NCBI GenBank assembly: GCA_964570825.1
Contig: CAZMZJ010000019.1
Coordinates: 1-31,356, forward strand
Length of the DNA stretch: 31,356 bases
Reading direction: 5' to 3'
Source: UMGS1002 sp964570825
GTDB taxonomy: Bacteria > Bacillota > Clostridia > Oscillospirales > CAG-272
Shown here: in pieces, positions 7,055 through 14,310 of the stretch
How the letters are laid out: each line of letters starts with the position of its first letter
Numbering within the stretch: the first letter of the stretch is position 1
The notes under the pieces: model-generated
What the model saw: the letters and a program-made list of their open reading frames with translations, nothing else
Databases searched by the model: none
What the model was told of the DNA's origin: nothing
Translations under genes and position numbers: made by a program

Positions 7055-7251
7055 TTTTTCGCCTCCGCTATTGTTTGTAGGATTTTCTTTTCCGATATCC
7101 CAAGGATATTACTCATCCGACAAAGGTTCTCTGCCCCAGGAAAGGCTCTTCCGCTTGTGTACGCATAAATTGCGAACTTCGTTACCCCGAGTTCTTCCGC
7201 TAATTTCTTCGGGGTGTATCCTGCTTTTAAGATTAAATCTGATAGTTCCAT
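7030..7251 (-). CDS. XRE-family helix-turn-helix regulator, 73 aa
   Basis: A single lambda-repressor-like HTH: TPKKLAEELGVTKFAIYAYTSG spans helices 2 and 3 (residues 13-34) with the usual GAENLCRMSNILGIS helix 4 after it. There is no dimerisation or peptidase domain, so it is Cro-sized. The start at 7251 follows AAAGGAGG. It is the best candidate to bind the inverted repeat over early promoter 1 (7943-7963), 700 bp upstream. No convergent repressor gene is present, so a lysogeny switch is not evident. Confidence 0.85.
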   Translation of the reverse strand: MELSDLILKAGYTPKKLAEELGVTKFAIYAYTSGRAFPGAENLCRMSNILGISEKKILQTIAEAKKCKEKKTY

Positions 7252-7376
7252 GTTACCTCCTTTAGAGTTCTCTTAAACTCTTTTCTATTATAAGCTGGTT
7301 GTCTTTTCGGTTTTTTGACACTAAATAGGCGTTCATAATCTAACTGTTTCTGTTTTTGCTTGTTTTCGTAATTCAT
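7233..7376 (-). CDS. Small basic protein, 47 aa
   Basis: ATG at 7376 follows AAGGAGGG with good spacing. The frame stays open for 47 codons and ends inside the HTH gene (7233), whose ribosome binding site lies within it. The product is very basic and Gln/Lys-rich (NYENKQKQKQLDYERLF then KKPKRQ). It is likely translated and couples to the HTH gene; function unknown. Confidence 0.65.
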   Translation of the reverse strand: MNYENKQKQKQLDYERLFSVKKPKRQPAYNRKEFKRTLKEVTWNYQI

Positions 7377-7388
7377 TTAATACCCTCC

Positions 7389-7892
7389 TTAAAATATTTT
7401 TATGACGTTAAGACTCGATAGTCTTTTCATCCCCTCTGAGGTTCTAACCAATTTTTCGTCGGACCTATATTTGATAGTTTCGGTCTGTAGTCTTTTCCCA
7501 GTTACTCTTCCATACTTATTTTTAGTCCAGACATCGAAAGACACTTCAGCGGTTATCATTTGTGGCTCTACCTTTTTAACTTCTTTCGGTTCTCTGTTTT
7601 CAATTATTTTCTCGATTCGTTCGGCTTTAAAACTTTCTGCCTCTATCTCATCAAAACTATAAAAATCGGTCTGATTAAATTTCGAGGATGTGTGATGCCA
7701 TGAAGTCCTTTTGAGCAACCGGCCTTTAAGCTCGCTAACTGTTAATTTTTTTGCTAATTCTACGCTTCCAGGATCAACCTTTTTCAATTCATAGAGTATA
7801 TCAGCTTTAGTCCATTTGCTCATCGGCTTTTCGCCGTTTTCATAAGCCTCTACTGCATTGTTTGACATTGAGTATCCATTATATCCTGCCAT
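7389..7892 (-). CDS. Conserved phage hypothetical, 167 aa
   Basis: First gene of early operon 1, starting at 7892 with AGGAG upstream, about 25 bases after the promoter. The N-terminus (GYNGYSMSNNAVEAYENGEKP) and the middle (SWHHTSSKFNQTDFYSFDE) match, from memory, a widespread uncharacterised phage and mobile-element protein in which SNNAVEA and WHHTS are conserved. No catalytic role is established to my knowledge. The C-terminal third is a basic beta-rich segment. Being first in the early operon suggests an early takeover or regulatory role, by inference. Confidence 0.78.
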   Translation of the reverse strand: MAGYNGYSMSNNAVEAYENGEKPMSKWTKADILYELKKVDPGSVELAKKLTVSELKGRLLKRTSWHHTSSKFNQTDFYSFDEIEAESFKAERIEKIIENREPKEVKKVEPQMITAEVSFDVWTKNKYGRVTGKRLQTETIKYRSDEKLVRTSEGMKRLSSLNVIKIF

Positions 7893-7921
7893 TTTTTTCT
7901 CCTATTCCTTTATATGCCTTC

Positions 7922-7950
7922 ATTATAACCTATTTGCAAACATTTGTAAA
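7922..7950 (-). promoter_or_regulatory. Early promoter 1 (TTTACA-17-TATAAT)
   Basis: On the minus strand TTTACA (7950-7945) and a perfect TATAAT (7927-7922) are separated by 17 bases. It lies just after the late-operon terminator and just before the first early gene. The -35 is half of an 8-bp perfect inverted repeat TTTGTAAA/TTTACAAA (7943-7950 and 7956-7963), an operator-like arrangement. Confidence 0.85.
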
Positions 7951-7973
7951 GGCTTTTTACAAAATATTTTAAT
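7943..7973. promoter_or_regulatory. Putative operator plus shared 20-bp upstream element
   Basis: A perfect 8-bp inverted repeat with a 5-bp spacer (7943-7963) overlaps the -35 of early promoter 1. The segment 7954-7973 is identical to 2609-2628, upstream of early promoter 2. Placement relative to the -35 is the same within one base in both copies. Confidence 0.65.
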
Positions 7974-8009
7974 AAAAAAAGAAATCCGCTCAAAAAATGA
8001 ACGGATTCC
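7971..8009 (-). terminator. Rho-independent terminator of the late operon
   Basis: Read on the minus strand, a 12-bp stem (two G-U pairs) with a five-U loop (8009-7981) is followed by seven Us, then AUU. It lies 57 bases after the last late gene (8066) and directly before early promoter 1, separating the late and early transcription units. Confidence 0.9.
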
Positions 8010-8065
8010 ATTAAGGGGGGAAAGTGGAATGGTCTATATGGATTTTTCTATGCGCCTGGTTTAGG

Positions 8066-8644
8066 CTACTTTTTGTCTGACAGCCATTCTGTTAACGAGC
8101 CTTTATATCCGCCCGCGACAGCCTCCTGATATTTGTGTGCGTTCTCGAGTGCTTTATCTCGTGCCAGTTTTTCCGCGGCTATGCGCTCTGCATCGGCTTT
8201 TTCCTTTTTCTCGGCGTCCAAGATGGCTTGCAACTTTTTTGCTTCGGCTTTGGCAATTTTTTCTGCTTCGGCTTTGGCAATTTTTTCTTGTTTCTGTATT
8301 TTCTCTATATCTTTTACGGCTTTTTCCGCCTCGGTGCGTTTCGCGTACTGCTCGGGTGTTTCAAAACCTGCGCCCTTTACTCCAAGCTCCGTTAAAATAA
8401 AAATAACGACCGTAACGGCTCCACCGATAACGATATATGCCCATTGCGGAATTGCCACTCCGCCAAGGTATAAACCACCGCCAACGACGGATCCTGAAGC
8501 GAACGAGGATAAAACGTTCGTGACCGTTGCGGTATTCGATTTAATATTGCGTTTGCAATAATCGATTAGTTTTTTTAATAGTTCACCGATTTTATTCGGT
8601 TTTTTCCCGGCCTGTTCAGGTTCGGTTTTGATAACGTCTGCCAT
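8066..8644 (-). CDS. Membrane protein with coiled-coil tail (internal-start product)
   Basis: ATG at 8644 (MADVIKTEPEQ) has AAGGAGA seven bases upstream, a better site than the longer in-frame start at 8941. The 192-residue product has a basic N-terminal stretch, two membrane-compatible segments (about residues 42-62 and 66-85) and a long Ala/Glu/Lys helix with a duplicated IAKAEAEK unit. It ends with a short globular tail. The position at the end of the late operon fits a holin or lysis-linked protein, but no family is recognised. Confidence 0.65.
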   Translation of the reverse strand: MADVIKTEPEQAGKKPNKIGELLKKLIDYCKRNIKSNTATVTNVLSSFASGSVVGGGLYLGGVAIPQWAYIVIGGAVTVVIFILTELGVKGAGFETPEQYAKRTEAEKAVKDIEKIQKQEKIAKAEAEKIAKAEAKKLQAILDAEKKEKADAERIAAEKLARDKALENAHKYQEAVAGGYKGSLTEWLSDKK

Positions 8645-8941
8645 TTTTGTTCTCCTTAAAAATATATTTATTTTGTCATTGCCCGGTCGATAAATTGCTT
8701 TTTTGACTAAGGGCTTTAATACAATCGTTAACGCTTTTCCGAGCGTTTTTGCGCTAATTTTCACCACCTGGGTTAGCAATACCACAATCAAAAACGATAA
8801 TGCTTTTGCTAGTACCGTCGTTAGGCTCCATGCAATCAGCTGTTCCAGGAATTCTTCTATCACCTCATAGGTCAATAAAAGAGAAAAACCTTTCAGAAAG
8901 CCGAGTACAATTTTAGGTTTTGTTTTTGTCGTGTCCTGCAT
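8066..8941 (-). CDS. Long form of the membrane/coiled-coil protein, 291 aa
   Basis: The same frame is open from ATG 8941, 22 bases after the previous gene, giving 99 extra N-terminal residues. These are dominated by amphipathic to hydrophobic helices (two or three possible membrane segments, e.g. LSFLIVVLLTQVV). The ribosome binding site for this start is poor (GAG only), while the internal start at 8644 is strong. Either both products are made (a dual-start arrangement as in holin/antiholin genes) or two genes have fused without a stop. Function unknown. Confidence 0.55.
   Translation of the reverse strand: MQDTTKTKPKIVLGFLKGFSLLLTYEVIEEFLEQLIAWSLTTVLAKALSFLIVVLLTQVVKISAKTLGKALTIVLKPLVKKAIYRPGNDKINIFLRRTKMADVIKTEPEQAGKKPNKIGELLKKLIDYCKRNIKSNTATVTNVLSSFASGSVVGGGLYLGGVAIPQWAYIVIGGAVTVVIFILTELGVKGAGFETPEQYAKRTEAEKAVKDIEKIQKQEKIAKAEAEKIAKAEAKKLQAILDAEKKEKADAERIAAEKLARDKALENAHKYQEAVAGGYKGSLTEWLSDKK
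8241..8288 (-). repeat. Perfect 24-bp tandem duplication in coding sequence
   Basis: Two identical 24-base units (8241-8264, 8265-8288) encode the repeated KIAKAEAE helix segment of the coiled-coil membrane protein. Perfect identity at the DNA level suggests a recent duplication by slippage. Confidence 0.9.
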
Positions 8942-8962
8942 TATACTCGGCTCGCTTAAAAA

Positions 8963-9235
8963 TTATTCGGATTTTACTGCTGCAACTTCCTCTGGTGCGA
9001 CTTCCTCTTCGACTGCTTCGGGTATTTCCGCCTCGGCGCGTGCAATTGCCCTGTCGATAAACTTCAGCCCGATTTCGAGTTCTGCTAGCTGGCTCGCAAC
9101 GTTAGCTTCAAACTCGGCTGTGAGCTGTGCTTCGTATTCGGCTACTTTTTCAGCAACACGGTCAGCTATCGGCACGGATTTAATCGCAGCTATTTCAGCG
9201 ATAATCTCTTCTTTTGCTTTCAATAATTTGTCCAT
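8963..9235 (-). CDS. Helical acidic protein, 90 aa
   Basis: It starts at 9235 with AAAGGAG. The product is Ala/Glu-rich, predicted fully helical with heptad-like spacing, and ends in an acidic tail (EEEVAPEEV). No membrane segment. It has its own promoter-like sequence just upstream (9276-9304). It lies between two membrane-protein genes in the slot normally used for lysis genes. Function unknown. Confidence 0.75.
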   Translation of the reverse strand: MDKLLKAKEEIIAEIAAIKSVPIADRVAEKVAEYEAQLTAEFEANVASQLAELEIGLKFIDRAIARAEAEIPEAVEEEVAPEEVAAVKSE

Positions 9236-9275
9236 TTTTTGTCTCCTTTTGTTTGTATTTCAATATACTAATTTA

Positions 9276-9304
9276 ATTTTAGTTTATTTTAATATGTTTG
9301 TCAA
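9276..9304 (-). promoter_or_regulatory. Internal late promoter (TTGACA-17-TAAAAT)
   Basis: Minus-strand TTGACA (9304-9299) and TAAAAT (9281-9276) are separated by exactly 17 bases, upstream of the 90-aa gene, with the -35 inside the preceding tiny ORF. It has the same boxes as the portal promoter at 23283-23311. Confidence 0.65.
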
Positions 9305-9385
9305 CAACGGCGTTAATATAACGGCTAGATATATCAAAATCGCGATTATAACGGATATCCAGGTGCGTTTGAACACGACCTTAAT
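9284..9385 (-). CDS. Tiny single-span membrane protein, 33 aa, non-ATG start
   Basis: A frame encoding about 33 residues (RTWISVIIAILIYLAVIL at its centre) follows the previous gene's stop by 16 bases, with GGAGAAG as ribosome binding site. The in-frame codon at the right distance is ATT (9385); a GTG lies three codons later (9376). An ATG at 9398 is out of frame by one base across a run of six As. The product would therefore have a normal ATG start if that run held seven As. This may be a rare ATT start, slippage or an assembly error. A membrane-spanning helix with a basic N-terminus suits a small holin-like or lysis-accessory peptide. Confidence 0.45.
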   Translation of the reverse strand: MKVVFKRTWISVIIAILIYLAVILTPLLTNILK

Positions 9386-9401
9386 TTTTTCTTCTCCATT
9401 A

Positions 9402-10040
9402 TTATATTTGAATTATATTTAACCATTTTAATACTAAAAATACGCATAGGGCTATGATCCCCGCACAAACAACAGCCAACAATGTAAACAAAAATCCCTT
9501 AACTGCTTTTGGTCTATTGCTGTCACTAGCACCCGATATTAACACCCCAATAGTGCCTGATATTAATTTATTAACTAAATAAAAAGGTATCAGAATTGCA
9601 ACCAAGACATATAGTATTACTAAATTCATTGGTGATGTTATACCCACAAATCCCAAAATAGGTTTGACTCCATTGTAATGATACTCTCTGCGTTTTTCCT
9701 TATTTGCCCATTGATTTTCGGCTTGTAACTGTTCGTTAAGTTCCTGCTGCGTTTGGAGTAGCTCTTGGTGGTACTCTATATTTTGTTTCTCGAGTTCCGC
9801 TTTTTCCGTTTCGAGTTCAGCAAGTTTTAACGTAGCGTCTTTTAATTTATCGGTAAATTCTTTTTTAAACGTTTTATCGTTCGCCGAAGCTTCCTCGACC
9901 GTGTCGATTTTCGCGCGGTCAATCGCCTCGGTAAAAGTCGTACTCGCCGTTACGTTTCGGATCTCGTTAACCTGGAGCTCGCCCGTACGAGACTCGGCGG
10001 TTCGTTCCTGCTCGATTAACTGTTTCGTTTCGTCCGTCAT
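9402..10040 (-). CDS. Coiled-coil protein with C-terminal membrane spans, 212 aa
   Basis: I chose ATG 10040 (MTDETKQL) because GAGGAG lies seven or eight bases upstream and it overlaps the previous stop (ATGA). A longer frame to 10130 is out of keeping. Residues about 20-110 form a Glu/Gln/Lys coiled coil (LAELETEKAELEKQ). Two membrane segments follow, about residues 140-160 (NLVILYVLVAILIPFYLV) and 185-208 (LFTLLAVVCAGIIAL). The layout suggests a membrane-anchored protein with a cytoplasmic rod; placement downstream of the tail fibre fits a lysis-associated role, which is inference. Confidence 0.72.
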   Translation of the reverse strand: MTDETKQLIEQERTAESRTGELQVNEIRNVTASTTFTEAIDRAKIDTVEEASANDKTFKKEFTDKLKDATLKLAELETEKAELEKQNIEYHQELLQTQQELNEQLQAENQWANKEKRREYHYNGVKPILGFVGITSPMNLVILYVLVAILIPFYLVNKLISGTIGVLISGASDSNRPKAVKGFLFTLLAVVCAGIIALCVFLVLKWLNIIQI

Positions 10041-10213
10041 TCTTGTGTCTCCTCTGGAACCCCGCCATCTCCGATTGCCTCGGTCAGGTCGGCAATGTCC
10101 TGCGCGAGTTGTTCGGCTTTTGGCGCGCACTCGTTCAAGATTGCTTGGATATTCGCGTTGAGTGTTTTTAGTTCCTCGATTTTCTGATTTCTGATATTTT
10201 CTAGTAGTGTCAT
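10037..10213 (-). CDS. Small helical protein, 58 aa
   Basis: ATG at 10213 follows AAAGGAG by seven or eight bases. The frame encodes MTLLENIRNQKIEEL and continues as one long helix, ending in a TGA that overlaps the next ATG (10037-10040). Its position directly after the tail fibre recalls small XkdX-type or fibre-adjacent proteins, but no sequence match is claimed. Confidence 0.72.
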   Translation of the reverse strand: MTLLENIRNQKIEELKTLNANIQAILNECAPKAEQLAQDIADLTEAIGDGGVPEETQE

Positions 10214-10227
10214 TTTTATTTCTCCTT

Positions 10228-11751
10228 TTAAGTATTAAGTGTTGTGTTGCTCGCTGTTACAAGTGTTTTAACGCAAGTGTCTAGGTCAATGTTTTTGTTC
10301 GTTCCATCCCACATATCTGTGCTAGAACCACCGTCTTTGCAGTTCACGGCGTAATTTATATTGGAAAAGCCGAAGCCATTGCTTGCGTCTGTGCTATCTA
10401 CACCCTTACCGGTGCAGTTTGATAGGTTTTTGCAATAGGAAAAGCCGTAACCGTTTGTTGCCCCCGTGCCTGTCCCTGTGCAGTTTGATATGTTGTTGCA
10501 AGAGGTAAAGCCGGAACCGTTTGTTGTCCCCGTGCCTGTCCCTGTGCAGTTTGATATGTTGTTGCAATAGTAAAAGCCGCGACCGTATTCTCCGCCTGTG
10601 CCTGTGCTCGTGCAATTTGATAGGTTGTTGCAATTGTAAAAGCAGGAACTGTATGGTGTCCCCGTGCAACTCACTTCCAAGTCCCGTATACTATAATCGT
10701 TCGTCGTAGGTGCTGTATCATACCACAGTCCGCCTTTTGCCGTACTCGAATTATACAAAAAATTCGTAACGGTTATTTTCGCACTGTTGAACCCGTGTAT
10801 CTGCTTAACCGTTGCGGGGATTTTTACACCACTGTTATCGGTCGTGGATAGTGTAAACTGCCCGACTATTGCCACGCTCTTTGCATCTAGCCAAGTACCC
10901 GAAGCGATTAGTGCGTCAAACTCTGTCTGTGTGCGAATCACCTTGTCGTAAACCGTACGGAGCGAGTCGGCGTAACTCTTTGCAACCGCAGCACTCGGTC
11001 CGCTCGGTGTGGTCGGTACTAGTGGAGAGACGGAATATGTTTTTATCGCTGAAATTGTCTGGGCGGTGCTGTCGTCGATAATTTGTTTCCAACCGCTCCA
11101 GCGACCTGCATGACCTGCCGTTCCCAAAAGTGACCCAAAATACATAGCTATTGCAGTTGTGCTATTCCAAGTTTTTTTTGTGTATCTTAAAAATCCTCTA
11201 AATTCATTGATTTTATATATTTCGCAAACACCTTCTATGTCTGGATATGCACTTGCAATAGTTTCTAATTTGTATACAGCCATACTGTTTTCAACCATTT
11301 TGTCATAAACCGTAGGTATGGGTGTGTTTCCTGTATACGAAGCATCTATTTCTGCTAAACTTCTATACACCCTTGCAAAACTGCTCTCTTTTAATAGTTT
11401 ATCGCTCGGTACGGTATCCGTGCCCGTTCCTTGCGTCGCGCTCGGCGTTGTAAACGCGTGCGTTTTCAGGTCTGTAAAATACTTTTTAATCTTCCCGAAC
11501 AGTGTCGCTGTGCTTTCTCCGGTCGCTATATTCGCTCTGGCGCCCGCTTCCGTGAACGCCACTACGGTGTCTTTTATATCGTCGCCGTCGCGCTGAATTA
11601 ATCTGTCCAAGTTCGTCGCATTAACCGGTGTGCCCGCTTCACTCACTGCGCCCGGGACCGCTTCCAGGTCGTACGTATTCGCCCCGACCTCGGTCAATTT
11701 ATATCGGTGCGGTGTCGCTGTTACTCTATCTTTCCACGGTACAAATGCCAT
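10228..11751 (-). CDS. Tail fibre / receptor-binding protein with Cys-Asn repeats
   Basis: A 507-residue protein starting at 11751 after AGGAGA. Residues 1-120 resemble the N-terminal part of phage tail fibres (MAFVPWKDRVTATPHRYKLT then PVNATNLDRL, an attachment segment). Residues about 130-230 form a fibre domain (GHAGRWSGWKQI). Residues 255-360 are beta-rich. Residues 361-470 hold four or five repeats of about 22 residues with CNNISNCTGTGTG cores, compatible with coils of a right-handed beta helix. A non-repetitive C-terminus follows. Likely host-surface adhesin; it has its own promoter-like sequence upstream. Confidence 0.82.
   Translation of the reverse strand: MAFVPWKDRVTATPHRYKLTEVGANTYDLEAVPGAVSEAGTPVNATNLDRLIQRDGDDIKDTVVAFTEAGARANIATGESTATLFGKIKKYFTDLKTHAFTTPSATQGTGTDTVPSDKLLKESSFARVYRSLAEIDASYTGNTPIPTVYDKMVENSMAVYKLETIASAYPDIEGVCEIYKINEFRGFLRYTKKTWNSTTAIAMYFGSLLGTAGHAGRWSGWKQIIDDSTAQTISAIKTYSVSPLVPTTPSGPSAAVAKSYADSLRTVYDKVIRTQTEFDALIASGTWLDAKSVAIVGQFTLSTTDNSGVKIPATVKQIHGFNSAKITVTNFLYNSSTAKGGLWYDTAPTTNDYSIRDLEVSCTGTPYSSCFYNCNNLSNCTSTGTGGEYGRGFYYCNNISNCTGTGTGTTNGSGFTSCNNISNCTGTGTGATNGYGFSYCKNLSNCTGKGVDSTDASNGFGFSNINYAVNCKDGGSSTDMWDGTNKNIDLDTCVKTLVTASNTTLNT
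10342..10671 (-). repeat. 66-bp coding repeats of the tail fibre
   Basis: The DNA encoding residues 361-470 consists of imperfect 66-base units (the last is longer). Each gives a G-x-GF-x-x-CNN-(I/L)-SNC-TGTGTG pattern. Differences fall mainly at the exposed x positions and the TGTGTG-x-TNG linker, suggesting unit gain, loss or variation. Confidence 0.85.
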
Positions 11752-11774
11752 CTTTCAATTCTCCTATCTTTTTT

Positions 11775-11803
11775 ATTATAATACATACTTAGTTTTTCCG
11801 CAA
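11775..11803 (-). promoter_or_regulatory. Possible internal promoter before the tail fibre
   Basis: A perfect TATAAT (11780-11775) lies 17 bases from TTGCGG (11803-11798, only three of six consensus bases) in the 76-base gap before the tail fibre gene. An imperfect inverted repeat CCGCAGAT/ATTTGCGG overlaps the -35. The weak -35 leaves this uncertain. Confidence 0.4.
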
Positions 11804-11827
11804 ATATCAGTTTTTCTCCATCTGCGG

Positions 11828-12226
11828 TTACAGCTGAAAATCCGTTCCGGCTGAAAACGTGCCGCAATATCTATATAAATTCTCGCGAGCCGTATACCAT
11901 AAATTCGCATCGAATAATATTCGTTCAACTGCGTTCGCCTTAATATACGACCACGCCGTTTTCGTGGGTGTTGTCGGGGTCGCGGTAAAACCGGTCGCAG
12001 CTGGAAACGTGTGTCCGCTCCGTATCGCGCCAATATCAGCCAATACATCGTCGAACGCTACCAGGTCTCCCGCACTATGCGCAGTCGCGTTTACAACAAC
12101 GCCAAATAACGTTCCGAGATATGTTATCCATTCCGTTATCCGCGTTAAATCTACTAACTGCCAAAAACCTTTATCGGTGCGGTTAATAATGTCTATTTCT
12201 GCTCTGTCGAAAATTAACGCATCCAC
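11828..12226 (-). CDS. Tail/baseplate-associated protein, 132 aa
   Basis: It uses a GTG start at 12226 that overlaps the TAG of the tail-tip gene (TAGTG), with GAGGGGG as ribosome binding site. The product begins DALIFDRAEIDIINRT and includes a repeated aromatic/Ala helix and a WSYIKANAVERILFDANL segment. Such proteins of 100-170 residues often sit between the tail-tip and fibre genes of gut Bacillota phages. The role as a baseplate component is inferred from position. Confidence 0.7.
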   Translation of the reverse strand: MDALIFDRAEIDIINRTDKGFWQLVDLTRITEWITYLGTLFGVVVNATAHSAGDLVAFDDVLADIGAIRSGHTFPAATGFTATPTTPTKTAWSYIKANAVERILFDANLWYTARENLYRYCGTFSAGTDFQL

Positions 12227-13911
12227 TACGCAACCCCCTCGATTATTTCGGACGCAATATCAGCTTCAATCGTTTTCGTTATTTTAGTTATAACAACCTC
12301 GTCCGAATCAATCGTTGCGGTTTTCAAAAACTCGTCTTGCCCAGTCGCATTATAAACGCGAGCTGAATACCGATATTTACCGACAATTTTCGTCGCTATA
12401 TTCGATAAAACGCTCGAGGCAATCGCTTCATCCGTTATTAACGGATTTTTAATCTCTCTAACGTTTCCGTCCGTTCCGCTCGATAACGGAGTGGTCCCCG
12501 TCCCATATGGATACCCGATAACCGTTATCCAACCAACCTGTCCGGCTGTCCCAGTAAATACCAATTTTGCGCCCTCTGAATAAACCGCGGATTTTACAGT
12601 ATCAAGGATTATATTCGAGCTCGTTGCAACGTCCGAAATATCTACTTCGGCTGGGAACGTTCCGTAATCGACCCATATTTCCTGTTCGGTTCCGGTGAGT
12701 GCGATTCCTTGTATTTCCGCAAGCCCCGAAGCCGTCACGCTCGATACAAACGTGTACCGATGCACGATAACTCCATCGATTTTATCCGCGCTCGAAATAT
12801 CCAAGCCCTCGTCCTCGATTTCGTCCTCAGTGTATGCCCCTCCCGTCGCGGCGGAGTACGGTGCGATATTTAATATACCGTCCGAGTCCGTGAATAAAAT
12901 ACAGTTCGCGGCTTCGGCAATTAACCTAAACGCTTCACGATGCGGGACCGTCGGGATATACCCGCTCGAGGATATCGATGTAAGAGAGGCGTCCGTTACA
13001 ATCGTTATTCCTGCATCTGCAGCAATTTCATCCGCCCAGGATTTTAGAGTTCTCGGACTGCTCGGAATAGCTCCGTTTTTGTATGTGCTTTGCCCGAGCC
13101 TGTTTATAATGTCGTAACCGGTTATTTCAATTATTTTGCCACGATCTAAAACGTTCATCGACGCTGATTTGTATTTCCCGAACTGAACGAAGGTTCCGCC
13201 AATACCAAAATCAAGCGTTATTAAAATTTCACGTTGCAACGAATCCGGGACGTCCTTTATCGTCTTAAAATCAAACGAGCTATCATTATAAAATTGAAAC
13301 AAAACTTCCGCGGATTCAACAACCTCAGCTGTTAAATCGGTAATCTTCGTTGCGGTAACCTTTATTAGCTCATCACCAGTCCATAAAAAATCTATTCCGA
13401 GCATAAGCGACCACAACCGAGCCCTTTGCCCCGGTTGAACTTTTGTCGGTGTGATTATAATCGTGTCCCAATCGAAAACGTCTGCCTGGTCGGTGTAATT
13501 CGTGAGTGTGTTTCCCGTTACGGTCGTTGTCGATATGGTCGAGCCACCGCCTTTATACTCAATCGTGAAATCTATAAACGGACAATGTGGCGGGAATACG
13601 AAACTTAATCCATACGAAAAATGCGTGCTTGCGAATTCGAGTGTTAACGATTCGCCCGAAATCGCGCCCGTAACCGAATCGGACAAGCCCGCCGACTCCC
13701 AACCCACGTCGTCTCCGACTGTCAATTCGGTATGGGTACCATCCAGAATAAACCAGTGTTTTTCAAGGTAAACTCCTTTTTTCTTCGTTCCAAGATTTAG
13801 AATATTGTCAACCAAACCGTATGTCGAACTCGTAGCCGCCGTTATGTCGGGCGTATCGGCCGGAATTGTGCTATCGATTAATTTATAGGTTACTTGTGCG
13901 GAGTCAATCAT
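12226..13911 (-). CDS. Tail-tip / baseplate hub protein
   Basis: A 561-residue protein starting at 13911 after GGAGG. The length, acidic beta-rich composition and position after the distal tail protein fit a Tal-like or gp27-type tail-tip protein that closes the tail tube. A central segment with GKIIEITGYDIINRLGQSTY (roughly residues 255-275) and REAFRLIAEAANCILFTDSDG resembles hub domains that read out a local coordinate frame. No lysozyme or peptidase motif is visible, so it does not obviously supply cell-wall hydrolase activity. Confidence 0.75.
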   Translation of the reverse strand: MIDSAQVTYKLIDSTIPADTPDITAATSSTYGLVDNILNLGTKKKGVYLEKHWFILDGTHTELTVGDDVGWESAGLSDSVTGAISGESLTLEFASTHFSYGLSFVFPPHCPFIDFTIEYKGGGSTISTTTVTGNTLTNYTDQADVFDWDTIIITPTKVQPGQRARLWSLMLGIDFLWTGDELIKVTATKITDLTAEVVESAEVLFQFYNDSSFDFKTIKDVPDSLQREILITLDFGIGGTFVQFGKYKSASMNVLDRGKIIEITGYDIINRLGQSTYKNGAIPSSPRTLKSWADEIAADAGITIVTDASLTSISSSGYIPTVPHREAFRLIAEAANCILFTDSDGILNIAPYSAATGGAYTEDEIEDEGLDISSADKIDGVIVHRYTFVSSVTASGLAEIQGIALTGTEQEIWVDYGTFPAEVDISDVATSSNIILDTVKSAVYSEGAKLVFTGTAGQVGWITVIGYPYGTGTTPLSSGTDGNVREIKNPLITDEAIASSVLSNIATKIVGKYRYSARVYNATGQDEFLKTATIDSDEVVITKITKTIEADIASEIIEGVA

Positions 13912-14298
13912 TTATAACGCCTCCACCTCTGTTCCAGTTAAGATTATTTCCCAGTTCAGCCAAATCCAACGTTCCAAAACCGAATCATAAGCAAAACGTT
14001 TCTGTGACTCGTTTACTTCTAAAAAAACCGGCCCCGTGAACGTTCCTTCGTGTGGCGTGGATATTTCCGCAGTTATATATCCCGTTGTTTTCTGCGCCTG
14101 TAATAACGCGACCAGGTATCCTATTTCCGTATCGGTTAAATATGCATAACCGATTTTGGCAACAAATCTGTGTCCGATTGTATCTCTCCGGATTTTTCCG
14201 GATATCATTTTATATTCGCGAAACTCCGGTTTGTATCCAAACTCAGGGTCTTTGTTAATCGTAGACAACTCGAAATCGTACTCGTTTAATTTAATCAT
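13912..14298 (-). CDS. Distal tail-type protein, 128 aa
   Basis: It starts at 14298 with GGAGCAG and lies directly after the tape measure. The product is beta-rich, with an ending (WIWLNWEIILTGTEVEAL) typical of small distal-tail or tail-completion proteins. It is much shorter than classical Dit proteins (about 250 aa), so it would correspond to the N-terminal ring domain only. The assignment is from position and composition. Confidence 0.6.
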   Translation of the reverse strand: MIKLNEYDFELSTINKDPEFGYKPEFREYKMISGKIRRDTIGHRFVAKIGYAYLTDTEIGYLVALLQAQKTTGYITAEISTPHEGTFTGPVFLEVNESQKRFAYDSVLERWIWLNWEIILTGTEVEAL

Positions 14299-14310
14299 AT
14301 ATCTGCTCCA

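Noticed and set aside
7030..7251. Lysogeny repressor and temperate lifestyle
   Set aside because: The HTH protein is Cro-sized, lies inside the early operon in the same orientation, and no integrase, divergent promoter pair or attachment site is visible.
10342..10671. Repeats as a CRISPR array
   Set aside because: The repeats are in frame within the tail fibre, with no unique spacers and no cas genes nearby.
10228..11751. Diversity-generating retroelement target in the fibre
   Set aside because: No reverse transcriptase or template repeat is present in the window.
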